The position numbers were made by a program, and so were the translations under genes. This document shows, piece after piece, positions 8,353 through 15,741 of a DNA stretch of 64,000 nt. How positions within the stretch are numbered: the stretch's first letter is position 1; every line of letters starts with the position of its first letter. The stretch covers positions 1 to 64,000 of the forward strand of contig SVPV01000006.1 in the NCBI GenBank assembly GCA_015065725.1, read 5' to 3'. The notes beneath the pieces are model-generated. The model was not told where the DNA came from, ran no database searches, and saw nothing but the letters and a program-made list of their open reading frames with translations. This stretch comes from Oscillospiraceae bacterium. Its GTDB lineage: Bacteria > Bacillota > Clostridia > Oscillospirales > Acutalibacteraceae.

Positions 8353-8384
8353 AAAATCCCATCCTCTTACGAGAACGGGATTTT
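8353..8384 (-). terminator. Terminator after the tRNA-Lys 3' fragment
   Basis: Arms 8353-8360 and 8377-8384 form an 8-bp stem on the minus strand with a CTC-GTAA-GAG inner loop and a T run. It is nearly identical to the tRNA-Leu terminator (1691-1724), suggesting either a shared tRNA terminator type or duplication. It lies just upstream of gpr. Confidence 0.75.
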
Positions 8385-8401
8385 CATTGTATATTGTTTT
8401 T

Positions 8402-8416
8402 TGACCCATCGGGGAT
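8402..8416 (-). repeat. Duplicated 3' end of tRNA-Lys (15-nt direct repeat)
   Basis: These 15 bases are identical to the tRNA-Lys 3' end at 8608-8622 (3' acceptor strand and part of the T arm), without the CCA. The copy lies 206 bp downstream of the real tRNA end in the direction of transcription. With the copy at the tRNA-Leu locus this makes two tRNA genes with partial end duplications. Confidence 0.8.
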
Positions 8417-8561
8417 ACTCTGCGTTCTCCACTCTGTCGACCACTCCGAGTGGTTGCGACAGAGTGTTCGTACTCGAGACTTCACAGTCCCGAAAGGCTG
8501 TCGCTCCTTTCGGGCTGCTTCGACGAACCCCACGGGGTTCTCCTCCCTCCCGTTTTGTTAC
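8417..8561 (-). other. Hairpin-rich insert between tRNA-Lys and its 3' fragment
   Basis: A gene-free, GC-rich block with strong stems: 8431-8439 with 8457-8465 plus inner 8440-8446 with 8448-8454; 8489-8497 with 8506-8514 (9 bp); and 8525-8531 with 8534-8540 (7 bp). Open frames exist here in three phases because the block lacks stops, but none has a ribosome site and they read into the tRNA, so I do not call them genes. The block lies after the tRNA-Lys terminator. Its layout resembles the insert at 1436-1604. Confidence 0.5.
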
Positions 8562-8605
8562 AAACAAAAAATCCGAAACACCCCTAAAGGAGTATTTCGG
8601 ATTTT
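8562..8605 (-). terminator. Terminator of tRNA-Lys
   Basis: Arms 8568-8578 and 8595-8605 form an 11-bp stem directly after the tRNA, with an inner short stem, followed by a T run on the minus strand. Confidence 0.85.
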
Positions 8606-8680
8606 GGTGACCCATCGGGGATTCGAACCCCGGACACCTTGATTAAAAGTCAAGTGCTCTACCATCTGAGCTAATGGATC
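8605..8680 (-). tRNA. tRNA-Lys (anticodon TTT)
   Basis: A complete 76-nt tRNA including encoded CCA (8607-8605). The acceptor GATCCAT pairs with ATGGGTC, the anticodon loop is CTTTTAA (anticodon TTT), and the T arm CCGGGG-TTCGAAT-CCCCG is intact. It has a consensus promoter at 8701-8729 and its own terminator. Confidence 0.97.
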
Positions 8681-8700
8681 ATTTTTATGACAGCTTTAAT

Positions 8701-8729
8701 ATTATAACAACTTGATACTATTATGTCAA
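8701..8729 (-). promoter_or_regulatory. Promoter of tRNA-Lys
   Basis: Perfect TTGACA (8729-8724) and TATAAT (8706-8701) with 17-bp spacing on the minus strand, starting transcription about 15 nt before the tRNA. Confidence 0.85.
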
Positions 8730-8788
8730 GAAAAATTTTAAAAAATAACTACGAATTGGATTTTCTTATTGGCATTTTGCCTTTTAAT

Positions 8789-8810
8789 TGAAAAATCAGT
8801 ATATTTTTCA
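8789..8810. promoter_or_regulatory. Inverted repeat in the rubrerythrin promoter region
   Basis: A perfect 8-6-8 inverted repeat (TGAAAAAT, six bases, ATTTTTCA) lies about 40 bp upstream of the rubrerythrin start. It is a candidate operator; the cognate regulator is unknown. It does not match the 7-1-7 box found in front of perR. Confidence 0.35.
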
Positions 8811-8851
8811 GCTAAAAGTAAACAATAACAAAAAAATTAAGGAGTGGTAAT

Positions 8852-9454
8852 ATGCCAGTAAATTTTAAAGAAAGCAAAACTAAAATCAATCTAGTGCGTG
8901 CTTTTGCAGGTGAAAGCCAAGCAAGAAATCGCTACTATTTTGCCGCAGAGGAAGCAAAAAAGCAGAAATGCACCGTTCTTGAAAAGGTTTTTATTTTTAC
9001 TGCTGAACAGGAAATGGCACATGCAAAAGTATTCTACGATTATTTAAAGGAGTTTGATGGAGAAACAATAGATATCGATGCGGGTTATCCAATAAATAAT
9101 AACTGTTCTCTTTTAGAACTTTTAAAAGCTGCAGAACACAACGAAACCGAAGAATATGCCGACGTTTATAAGAATTTCGGTGATATAGCAACCGAGGAAG
9201 GATTTTTAGATATTGCCTTTTCTTTTTACGAAATTGCAAAAATTGAAAACGAGCATGCAAAACGCTTCCAAATGTTTTATAAACTGCTAGAGCAAGACAA
9301 GTTGTTTTCTGATGACAGTGAAGAAACTTGGTTTTGTCTTAATTGCGGTCACATTCATAACGGTCCTAAAGCACCCGAACAATGTCCTGTATGCAGTCAC
9401 GACAAGGGATTTTTTATAAGACGCTCACTCGCACCCTACACCACCGCAAAATAA
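8852..9454 (+). CDS. Rubrerythrin
   Basis: A 200-residue classical rubrerythrin: an N-terminal ferritin-like diiron domain and a C-terminal rubredoxin-like Fe(Cys)4 domain. Visible iron ligands include GESQAR (Glu21), EQEMAH and IENEHAKR; the rubredoxin part has CLNCGH and CPVCSH. The family reduces hydrogen peroxide in anaerobes using electrons from rubredoxin or NADH systems. The start ATG follows AAGGAG. It is a single gene ending in a strong terminator (9463-9490). It differs in domain order from the reverse rubrerythrin at 45.4 kb. Confidence 0.95.
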   Translation: MPVNFKESKTKINLVRAFAGESQARNRYYFAAEEAKKQKCTVLEKVFIFTAEQEMAHAKVFYDYLKEFDGETIDIDAGYPINNNCSLLELLKAAEHNETEEYADVYKNFGDIATEEGFLDIAFSFYEIAKIENEHAKRFQMFYKLLEQDKLFSDDSEETWFCLNCGHIHNGPKAPEQCPVCSHDKGFFIRRSLAPYTTAK

Positions 9455-9462
9455 ATTTTATA

Positions 9463-9490
9463 CCCCACATTAATATGTGGGGATTTTTTA
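9463..9490 (+). terminator. Terminator of rubrerythrin
   Basis: Stem CCCCACAT (9463-9470) with ATGTGGGG (9475-9482), loop TAAT, followed by A-T6. Confidence 0.85.
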
Positions 9491-9492
9491 TA

Positions 9493-9521
9493 TTGACAAA
9501 CTATAATATTTCCAATATAAT
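9493..9521 (+). promoter_or_regulatory. Consensus promoter of the ArsR-type gene
   Basis: Perfect TTGACA (9493-9498), 17-bp spacer, perfect TATAAT (9516-9521). Such a strong promoter ahead of a repressor gene suggests control by the repressor itself at the AT-rich repeats around 9500-9545. Confidence 0.75.
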
Positions 9522-9559
9522 ACATATAGATAAATATCAATATTATTTTGGAGGAAGTT

Positions 9560-9910
9560 ATGAGTAGTTTTAATCTTTCAGAAGCTTTTAAGGCATTATC
9601 GGATGAAAACAGAGTTACCGTTTTACGCACCCTTATGGATGGCGAATTATGTGCCGCCGAGATTTTACAGAAGCTTAACATCACCCAACCCACCCTATCT
9701 CACCATATGAAAACCTTGTGCGAATCGGGACTTGTAAAGTCACGCAAGCAGGGCAAATGGACCTACTATTCAGTTAATGACAAAGCCGCAAACAAAATTC
9801 TTAAATTCATAAAAGACGTTTTCAGTATAGAACTTTTAGAAGTAACAAACGAAACTGCTGCAAAGTCTACTGCAGCACCAAAAAAAGATTTACCAAGCCA
9901 TCTTTTATAA
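9560..9910 (+). CDS. ArsR-family winged-helix transcriptional regulator
   Basis: A 116-residue DNA-binding protein. The winged-helix core is clear: FKALSDENRVTVLRTL, then CAAEILQKLNITQPTLSHHMKTLCESGLVKSRKQGKWTYYSV. The recognition helix TQPTLSHHMKTL is standard for ArsR/SmtB. No CxC metal site is seen in the recognition helix, so it may sense something other than arsenite or cadmium; the C-terminal 30 residues are polar and unordered-looking. ATG at 9560 follows GGAGG; an upstream in-frame TTG overlaps that site. No transporter or other target gene is adjacent, so its regulon is not visible here. Confidence 0.85.
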   Translation: MSSFNLSEAFKALSDENRVTVLRTLMDGELCAAEILQKLNITQPTLSHHMKTLCESGLVKSRKQGKWTYYSVNDKAANKILKFIKDVFSIELLEVTNETAAKSTAAPKKDLPSHLL

Positions 9911-9925
9911 TCGTTTTCTAAACAA

Positions 9926-9966
9926 AAATTCCGTATCAGTGTTTTACTGATACGGAATTTTATTTT
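9926..9966. terminator. Bidirectional terminator between the ArsR gene and leuS
   Basis: A perfect 15-bp stem (9926-9940 with 9946-9960) has A/T runs on both sides and serves the convergent ArsR-type gene and the leuS operon. Confidence 0.9.
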
Positions 9967-9972
9967 ACCAAT

Positions 9973-12378
9973 TTACTTTACAACGATATTTACAAGGCGT
10001 TTTGGAATATAAAGCTCCTTAATCACAGTTTTACCGTCAATTTCTCTTATAACGGCTGCCTGCTCTTTAGCAAGTGATATAGCGGAATCTGCATCAATAT
10101 TGGCATCAACATTAATACGTGCTCTCACCTTGCCGTTAATCTGTACAGCGATTTCTACTAAAGCATCAACGCACTTAGCCTCGTCATACTCGGGCCATTT
10201 AGCTTCATTTAACATTCCCTCAAAGCCGCAAATTTCCCACATTTCCTCTGTGATATGGGGTGCAAACGGATTAAGCAATAAAAGAAGTGTTTTCATTTCA
10301 CCCTTTGTAATACTACCCTTTGCACTAATAGCATTTAAAAGTGACATAAGTGCCGCAATAGCAGTGTTCATCTTAAGCTCTTCGATATCCTCTGTAACCT
10401 TTTTAACGGTTTTATGGAATTCACTTTCAAGTTCCTTACTATAGCCGTCCAAATCGGTCATTATATCTACTAATGCCCAAATCTTTTCAAGAAAACGCTT
10501 ACTGCCCTTAATTGAAGACTGTTTCCAAGGTGCTGCCTTTTCGAAGTCACCCATAAACATTTCGTAAACACGCATGGTGTCTGCACCGTAATCCTTAATA
10601 ATTTCATCGGGATTAACTACGTTGCCGCGTGACTTGGACATTTTTTCGCCGTTCTCTCCTAAAATCATACCGTGACTGGTACGCTTTGCATAAGGCTCTT
10701 TATTAGGAACAACACCGATATCATAAAGGAAACGATGCCAAAAGCGACTATACAAAAGGTGAAGTGTAGTATGTTCCATACCGCCGTTATACCAGTCAAC
10801 CGGTCCCCAATACTCGAGTGCTTCTTTAGATGCCAAAGCATCGGTATTATTGGGGTCCATATAGCGTAAGAAATACCAAGACGAGCCTGCCCACTGGGGC
10901 ATTGTATCAGTCTCACGTGTTGCCTTGCCGCCGCAATGAGGACAGGTAGTATTTACCCAATCGGTCATTTTAGCAAGGGGCGATTCACCGTTATCGGTAG
11001 GCTCATAAGACTCAACGTTCGGTAGTACCAAGGGCAATTCGCTTTCAGGAAGTGCTACATATCCGCACTTCTCACAGTAAACTATCGGGATAGGCTCACC
11101 CCAATATCTTTGACGTGAGAACACCCAGTCACGAAGCTTGTAATTAGTTTTAAGCTCACCGAGCTGACGCTCTTTAAGCCATGCCTGAATTGCCTTTTTA
11201 GCCTCTTCAACGCTTAAACCGTTAAGGAAGCCCGAATTAACCATTACGCCTGTATTACAATCGGTAAATGCCGCTTCTTCAACATTTCCGCCTGCTACAA
11301 CCTCAACTATAGGAAGACCGAATTTCTTTGCAAATTCCCAGTCGCGTGTATCATGTGCAGGAACTGCCATAATAGCACCTGTACCATAGGAAATAAGTAC
11401 ATAGTCGGAAATGAAAATCGGGATTTCTTTATTATTAACAGGATTAATTGCGGTAACACCCTCAATACGTACACCTGTTTTATCCTTTGCAAGCTCGGTA
11501 CGCTCGAAATCCGACTTACGTGCAGCTGCCTCTTTATAAGCCTTTACCTCGTCCATATTACCTATTGTATCTGCCCACTTTTCAATGAGCGGATGTTCGG
11601 GCGACATAACCATATATGTAGCACCGAAAAGTGTATCTGCACGGGTGGTGTAAATTTCAAATTCATCCCCCGTAGATGCCTTAAACTTAACCTGTGTACC
11701 GTAAGACCTACCAATCCAATTTCTCTGCTGTGTCTTTACACGCTCGATAAAATCAATCTCGTCAAGACCGTCGATTAGCTTTTCTGCATATTCGGTAATG
11801 CGAAGCATCCATTGGCTTTTTTCCTTATGAACAACCTCACTGCCGCAACGTTCACAAACGCCGTTTACAACCTCTTCGTTTGCAAGCACGCACTTACAAG
11901 AGGTACACCAGTTAACCGACATTTCCTTTTTATAAGCTAAACCTTTTTTGAAAAGCTGCAAGAAAATCCACTGTGTCCACTTATAATAAGCGGGGTCGGT
12001 GGTATTTATTTCTCTGCCCCAGTCAAACGAAAATCCCAAAGATTTAAGTTGCTTTTTAAAGTTTGCAACATTGTTTTCGGTAACTATTGACGGGTGAATA
12101 TGGTTTTTTATAGCAAAGTTTTCGGTAGGAAGACCGAAAGCGTCCCAACCCATAGGATAAAGCACATTATAGCCTTGTAATCTTTTTTTACGGGCAACGA
12201 TGTCTAGTGCCGTATAAGAACGGGGATGTCCTACATGAAGACCCTGAGCCGAAGGATACGGGAACTCTACAAGACCGTAAAATTTAGGCAAAGTATAGTC
12301 ATTTTTTGCCGCAAAGGTCTGTTTTTCGTCCCAAATATCTTGCCATTTTTTCTCGATTTCTGTGTAGTTGTATTTCAT
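9973..12378 (-). CDS. leuS: Leucyl-tRNA synthetase
   Basis: An 801-residue class Ia synthetase that charges tRNA-Leu. The HIGH-type motif is HVGH at residues 48-51 (after [10 protein letters not shown]). The zinc-binding knuckle CTSCKC...CERC, the CP1 editing domain with [31 protein letters not shown], and the KMSKS loop EKMSKSRGN are all present, followed by the anticodon-binding domain. Length is normal for the bacterial enzyme. It is the last gene of the long leftward run, 2 nt after rsfS, and ends at the shared terminator. No T-box leader lies directly in front of it. Confidence 0.98.
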   Translation of the reverse strand: MKYNYTEIEKKWQDIWDEKQTFAAKNDYTLPKFYGLVEFPYPSAQGLHVGHPRSYTALDIVARKKRLQGYNVLYPMGWDAFGLPTENFAIKNHIHPSIVTENNVANFKKQLKSLGFSFDWGREINTTDPAYYKWTQWIFLQLFKKGLAYKKEMSVNWCTSCKCVLANEEVVNGVCERCGSEVVHKEKSQWMLRITEYAEKLIDGLDEIDFIERVKTQQRNWIGRSYGTQVKFKASTGDEFEIYTTRADTLFGATYMVMSPEHPLIEKWADTIGNMDEVKAYKEAAARKSDFERTELAKDKTGVRIEGVTAINPVNNKEIPIFISDYVLISYGTGAIMAVPAHDTRDWEFAKKFGLPIVEVVAGGNVEEAAFTDCNTGVMVNSGFLNGLSVEEAKKAIQAWLKERQLGELKTNYKLRDWVFSRQRYWGEPIPIVYCEKCGYVALPESELPLVLPNVESYEPTDNGESPLAKMTDWVNTTCPHCGGKATRETDTMPQWAGSSWYFLRYMDPNNTDALASKEALEYWGPVDWYNGGMEHTTLHLLYSRFWHRFLYDIGVVPNKEPYAKRTSHGMILGENGEKMSKSRGNVVNPDEIIKDYGADTMRVYEMFMGDFEKAAPWKQSSIKGSKRFLEKIWALVDIMTDLDGYSKELESEFHKTVKKVTEDIEELKMNTAIAALMSLLNAISAKGSITKGEMKTLLLLLNPFAPHITEEMWEICGFEGMLNEAKWPEYDEAKCVDALVEIAVQINGKVRARINVDANIDADSAISLAKEQAAVIREIDGKTVIKELYIPKRLVNIVVK

Positions 12379-12380
12379 TG

Positions 12381-12746
12381 TTATTCCTCCTCAGGATTAT
12401 CAAGAATAGTATTAAGTTCTACCTGTACGCCGTCACTCCACATACGGTCAAGACCGTAAAACTCACGTTGGTCGCGTAAGAAAATATGAATGATTACTGT
12501 CTGATAGTCCATAGCAATCCAACCTGTAGCCTTGCCTTCTATATGGTGGGGGCGAAGTCCTGCTTCTTCAAGTTTTTCTTCAACCTCATCAGCAAATGCT
12601 CTTACCTGTGTAGAAGAGTTTGCAGTAACTATAAGAAAATATCTTGTAAGTGATGTAAGCTCACTAACATCGATAGCCGACATTTCTTTAGCTTTTTTCT
12701 CGTTTAGTGCATTAGCCGCAATTTTTAAAATTTGTTCTGCTTCCAT
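12381..12746 (-). CDS. rsfS: Ribosomal silencing factor RsfS
   Basis: A 121-residue RsfS/Iojap protein, which binds ribosomal protein L14 and blocks subunit joining when nutrients are scarce. Diagnostic parts are [41 protein letters not shown] and [15 protein letters not shown]. Length is typical. Its ATG at 12746 overlaps the yqeK stop by one base. The nadD-yqeK-rsfS order is the common Firmicute arrangement. Confidence 0.95.
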   Translation of the reverse strand: MEAEQILKIAANALNEKKAKEMSAIDVSELTSLTRYFLIVTANSSTQVRAFADEVEEKLEEAGLRPHHIEGKATGWIAMDYQTVIIHIFLRDQREFYGLDRMWSDGVQVELNTILDNPEEE

Positions 12747-13333
12747 TATTTTTCTTTTCCTTTCAGGATAGTTTCATTATACGCATTTACTGTATCAATA
12801 TGAAGTGCCTTACCGTTTTCTGCAAGGTCGGTTATTGAATACTTAAGGGCGTAAATAAAAGCCTCGTCTAACGATTTATTTACCTTTTCCCTTATTACCT
12901 CAACGTCACTATAGTCGCGGTCGGCTGAAGTATAATCGGCTAAATACAGCACCTTTGACAATAGGCTCATATCAGCCTTTGCGGTGGTGTGATAGCGAAT
13001 AGCATCAATTATCTCTTCATCATCTATCATTAAAATATGCTTAACATAAGCCGCACCCGATATCGCGTGCCAAAGCTTATGAGCATTTTTTTCAACATCG
13101 TTTAGAATTATACCAAAGGTATTAAAAATATTCAAGTGTTCTTCTGCACTTGTATTTTTAGTAATGTCGTGAAGAAGTCCAGCAAGATACGCCTTTTCTT
13201 TATCTGCACCGTACATTTCGGCTAGTCTTACGGCCTCGTCGGCTACACAGAGTGAATGTATATACCGCTTTTCATTAAGCCTTTTCTTTAAAATATTTTT
13301 ATACTCTTTATAGTCCTTATTATTATCGGGCAT
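12746..13333 (-). CDS. yqeK: YqeK-type HD-domain Ap4A hydrolase
   Basis: A 195-residue HD-domain protein of the YqeK family, shown in Gram-positives to be symmetrical diadenosine tetraphosphatases that split Ap4A into two ADP. The metal-binding HD motif is in LAGLLHDITKN, with HSLCVADEAVRLAEMYGADK before it and KLWHAISGAAYV, IRYHTTAKADMS and VLYLADYTSADR after it. It overlaps nadD by 11 nt and rsfS by 1 nt, so translation is probably coupled. Confidence 0.93.
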   Translation of the reverse strand: MPDNNKDYKEYKNILKKRLNEKRYIHSLCVADEAVRLAEMYGADKEKAYLAGLLHDITKNTSAEEHLNIFNTFGIILNDVEKNAHKLWHAISGAAYVKHILMIDDEEIIDAIRYHTTAKADMSLLSKVLYLADYTSADRDYSDVEVIREKVNKSLDEAFIYALKYSITDLAENGKALHIDTVNAYNETILKGKEK

Positions 13334-13913
13334 TATATATCCCCTTTTTCTTTATATAGTCATAAATTTTTTCGGGCAAAAGCTTATTGTTATAAGGATT
13401 TTGTCTGATTTCAGTTGAAGATATTTCGGTAATCACTTCGGGTAAAACGGTAATTTTAGCACCGTCATTTAAAAGCCTTTTTAATGCCCCGTCAAAATCT
13501 TCCTTGTCGCCTTTACGTTTAAAGGCTATAAAATCTATTTTTTTAATAAGCTCATCATACCTATACCAAGTATGAAGCGAGGTTAGCATATCGCCGCCTA
13601 TTACAAAATAAAATTTTCGGTCGGGGTATTTTTGTTCAAGAGAGCAAACCGTATCATAAGTATAGCTTTTACCCTCACGCTCGAACTCAAGCAAGCAAAC
13701 CTTTGCCTTGCTAAAATCAGCCGCCGCAATTTTGCACATTTCTATTCGGTCATTATCCGACGCTAAAAAATCACATTCCTTATGCGGTGGCAAATTATCG
13801 GGTAAAACCCAAATTTCATCAATAAAAGAAAGTTCGTTTATTGCCGACAGCATCTCGTAATGCCCTATATGAAAGGGATTAAATGTGCCGCCGAAAAGAG
13901 CTGTTGTGAGCAT
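13323..13913 (-). CDS. nadD: Nicotinate-nucleotide adenylyltransferase
   Basis: A 196-residue NadD that makes deamido-NAD from nicotinate mononucleotide and ATP. The nucleotidyltransferase motif GGTFNPFHIGHYEML opens the protein and the ISSTEIR motif closes the active site. LPDNLPPHKE and FVIGGDML are also typical. Its ATG abuts the yhbY stop codon directly. Confidence 0.96.
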   Translation of the reverse strand: MLTTALFGGTFNPFHIGHYEMLSAINELSFIDEIWVLPDNLPPHKECDFLASDNDRIEMCKIAAADFSKAKVCLLEFEREGKSYTYDTVCSLEQKYPDRKFYFVIGGDMLTSLHTWYRYDELIKKIDFIAFKRKGDKEDFDGALKRLLNDGAKITVLPEVITEISSTEIRQNPYNNKLLPEKIYDYIKKKGIYNAR

Positions 13914-14207
13914 TTATTTCACCAACACTATTTTTTTATTATTTACACTTTGTCTATAGAGTATAAAGCGGGAGCCTATTACCTGTACTACATCGGCACC
14001 AACCATTTCTGCTATTTGGTCAGCCGCCTCACGCGAGGTTAGAGGTGCGGTTTCAAGTGTGCGAAGCTTTATAAGCTCGCGAGCCTCCAGTGCATCGTCA
14101 ACCTGTTTCTCTATTTCGGGCGAAATACCGCCCTTACCTATTTGAAGTATAGTTTCGTAACTGTTTGCCATACCGCGAAGCTGAGCCCGCTGTCTACTGT
14201 TTAACAT
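13914..14207 (-). CDS. yhbY: YhbY-type CRM-domain RNA-binding protein
   Basis: A 97-residue single CRM domain protein. The family associates with pre-50S ribosomal subunits. The pattern LNSRQRAQLRGMAN, the QIGKGGISPE loop (GxxG RNA-binding), ALEARELIKLRTLE and VQVIGSRFILYR is diagnostic. It lies between rdgB and nadD in the informational run, consistent with a role in ribosome assembly. Confidence 0.94.
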   Translation of the reverse strand: MLNSRQRAQLRGMANSYETILQIGKGGISPEIEKQVDDALEARELIKLRTLETAPLTSREAADQIAEMVGADVVQVIGSRFILYRQSVNNKKIVLVK

Positions 14208-14217
14208 ATTTTATCTC

Positions 14218-14805
14218 CTACAAATATTTTTTTAATTCTTCCTTAAACTTTCTAAGCGATTTTCCTCTATGACTTACGCTGTCCTTTTGCTCGTCGGTAA
14301 GCTCGCCAAAACAACCAAGCTCGCCGATAAACAAGGGGTCATAGCCAAATCCGCCGTTACCCGATTCAGAAAATGCTATATATCCGTGACATTCGCCCCT
14401 CACGGTAAAGCTTCTGCCGTCGGGGAAAACGCAGGCTATTGCCGACACGAATTTAGCACCGCGTTCTTCTTTAGGAACACCGTCTAATTCCTCTAAAATC
14501 TTTTTATTATTCATTTCGTCGTTGCCATGCTCACCCGAATAACGTGCCGAATATACACCCGGTGCACCGTCTAAATAATCAACACAAAGTCCCGAATCGT
14601 CAGCAACGCTTATATATCCCGTTTCCAAAAGTCCTGCCTTTGCCTTTAAAAGTGCATTTTCCTCAAAGGTTGTACCTGTTTCTTCAACTTCACAGAGCGG
14701 CTTTTCTAAATCCTTTTCGCAAAGCACTGTGAAGCCCATTGGTTCAAGTATACGTTTTAGTTCTTTTAACTTTTTTTGATTTTTAGTAGCAATAAAAATT
14801 TTCAT
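14218..14805 (-). CDS. rdgB: RdgB/HAM1 non-canonical purine NTP pyrophosphatase
   Basis: A 195-residue house-cleaning enzyme that hydrolyses dITP/ITP and XTP to monophosphates, preventing misincorporation. Motifs: IATKNQKKLKELKRIL at the N-terminus, TGTTFEENALLKA, VADDSGLCVDYLDGAPGVYSAR split around the catalytic Asp pair, GNGGFGYDPLF, and SHRGKSL near the end. Its ATG overlaps the ftsY stop by one base. Confidence 0.96.
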   Translation of the reverse strand: MKIFIATKNQKKLKELKRILEPMGFTVLCEKDLEKPLCEVEETGTTFEENALLKAKAGLLETGYISVADDSGLCVDYLDGAPGVYSARYSGEHGNDEMNNKKILEELDGVPKEERGAKFVSAIACVFPDGRSFTVRGECHGYIAFSESGNGGFGYDPLFIGELGCFGELTDEQKDSVSHRGKSLRKFKEELKKYL

Positions 14806-15722
14806 TATTCCTCACCTGTATCGAATATACCCTCAACAAAATCCAAAGCGTTAAAGGGTTGTAAATCGTCAATACCCTCGCCAACACCCACAAACTTAAC
14901 GGGAATAGAAAGCTCGTTATGAATAGGTATTACTATTCCGCCCTTTGCGGTACCGTCAAGTTTAGTAAGAATTATACCAGTAATATCAGCCGCATTTTTA
15001 AATTCTTTAGCTTGGTTTACGGCGTTTTGTCCTGTTGCGGCATCAAGCACTAAGAGATTTTCCCTTGAAGCCGACGGAAGTTCACGCTCTATTACCCTGT
15101 TGATTTTTGCAAGCTCATCCATAAGATTTTTCTTGTTGTGAAGTCTGCCTGCGGTATCGCAAATAATAACATCGGCACCACGAGCTTTAGCCGAGGCTAT
15201 TGTATCAAACACAACAGAGGCAGGGTCGGTACCCTCAACGCTCTTAACCATTGTAACGCCGGCTCTTTCTGCCCAAATGCCAAGCTGGTCTATTGCGGCG
15301 GCACGGAAGGTATCTGCCGCACCTAAAACTACAGTTTTACCCTCAGCTTTAAGTCGAGCCGCTATTTTACCTATAGATGTAGTTTTGCCAACACCGTTAA
15401 CACCTATTACAAGTATTATCGACGGTTTTGTATCTAGTTTTAAACTTTCGTCCTCGCCCAACATTTTGGAAATTATATTACGCATAAGTCCCTTGATTTC
15501 TAGAGGGTCGGTGATGCCTTTTTCCTTAATTTCAGCACGAAGCTTATCGCAAATCTCGCTAGCCGTTACCATTCCGATATCAGCCATAATAAGAATTTCC
15601 TCTAACTCCTCAAACAGTTCCTCGTCAATTTTTGTAAAGCTGTTTATTACGCTGTTTATGTGTTGTGTAATGGAATTTTTGGTCTTTTGAAGACCGTTTT
15701 TAATTTTACTGAAAATTCCCAA
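14805..15722 (-). CDS. ftsY: Signal recognition particle receptor FtsY
   Basis: A 305-residue SRP-receptor GTPase. The N-terminal acidic A domain of E. coli is absent, as usual in Firmicutes. The NG domain shows GVNGVGKTTSIGKIA (G1), DTFRAAAIDQL, DTAGRLHNK (G3), TKLDGTAKGG (G4) and GVGEGIDDLQPF. FtsY docks ribosome-SRP complexes at the membrane; the SRP RNA is also in this window (60.06-60.18 kb). It follows smc by 19 nt, the classic rnc-smc-ftsY order. Confidence 0.98.
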   Translation of the reverse strand: MGIFSKIKNGLQKTKNSITQHINSVINSFTKIDEELFEELEEILIMADIGMVTASEICDKLRAEIKEKGITDPLEIKGLMRNIISKMLGEDESLKLDTKPSIILVIGVNGVGKTTSIGKIAARLKAEGKTVVLGAADTFRAAAIDQLGIWAERAGVTMVKSVEGTDPASVVFDTIASAKARGADVIICDTAGRLHNKKNLMDELAKINRVIERELPSASRENLLVLDAATGQNAVNQAKEFKNAADITGIILTKLDGTAKGGIVIPIHNELSIPVKFVGVGEGIDDLQPFNALDFVEGIFDTGEE

Positions 15723-15741
15723 TTCCTACATCCTTTCAAAA

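Noticed and set aside
8367..8642. Overlapping open frames on both strands within the tRNA-Lys downstream block
   Set aside because: They exist because the hairpin-rich block lacks stops in several frames, have no ribosome site, and read into tRNA sequence; treated as artefacts.
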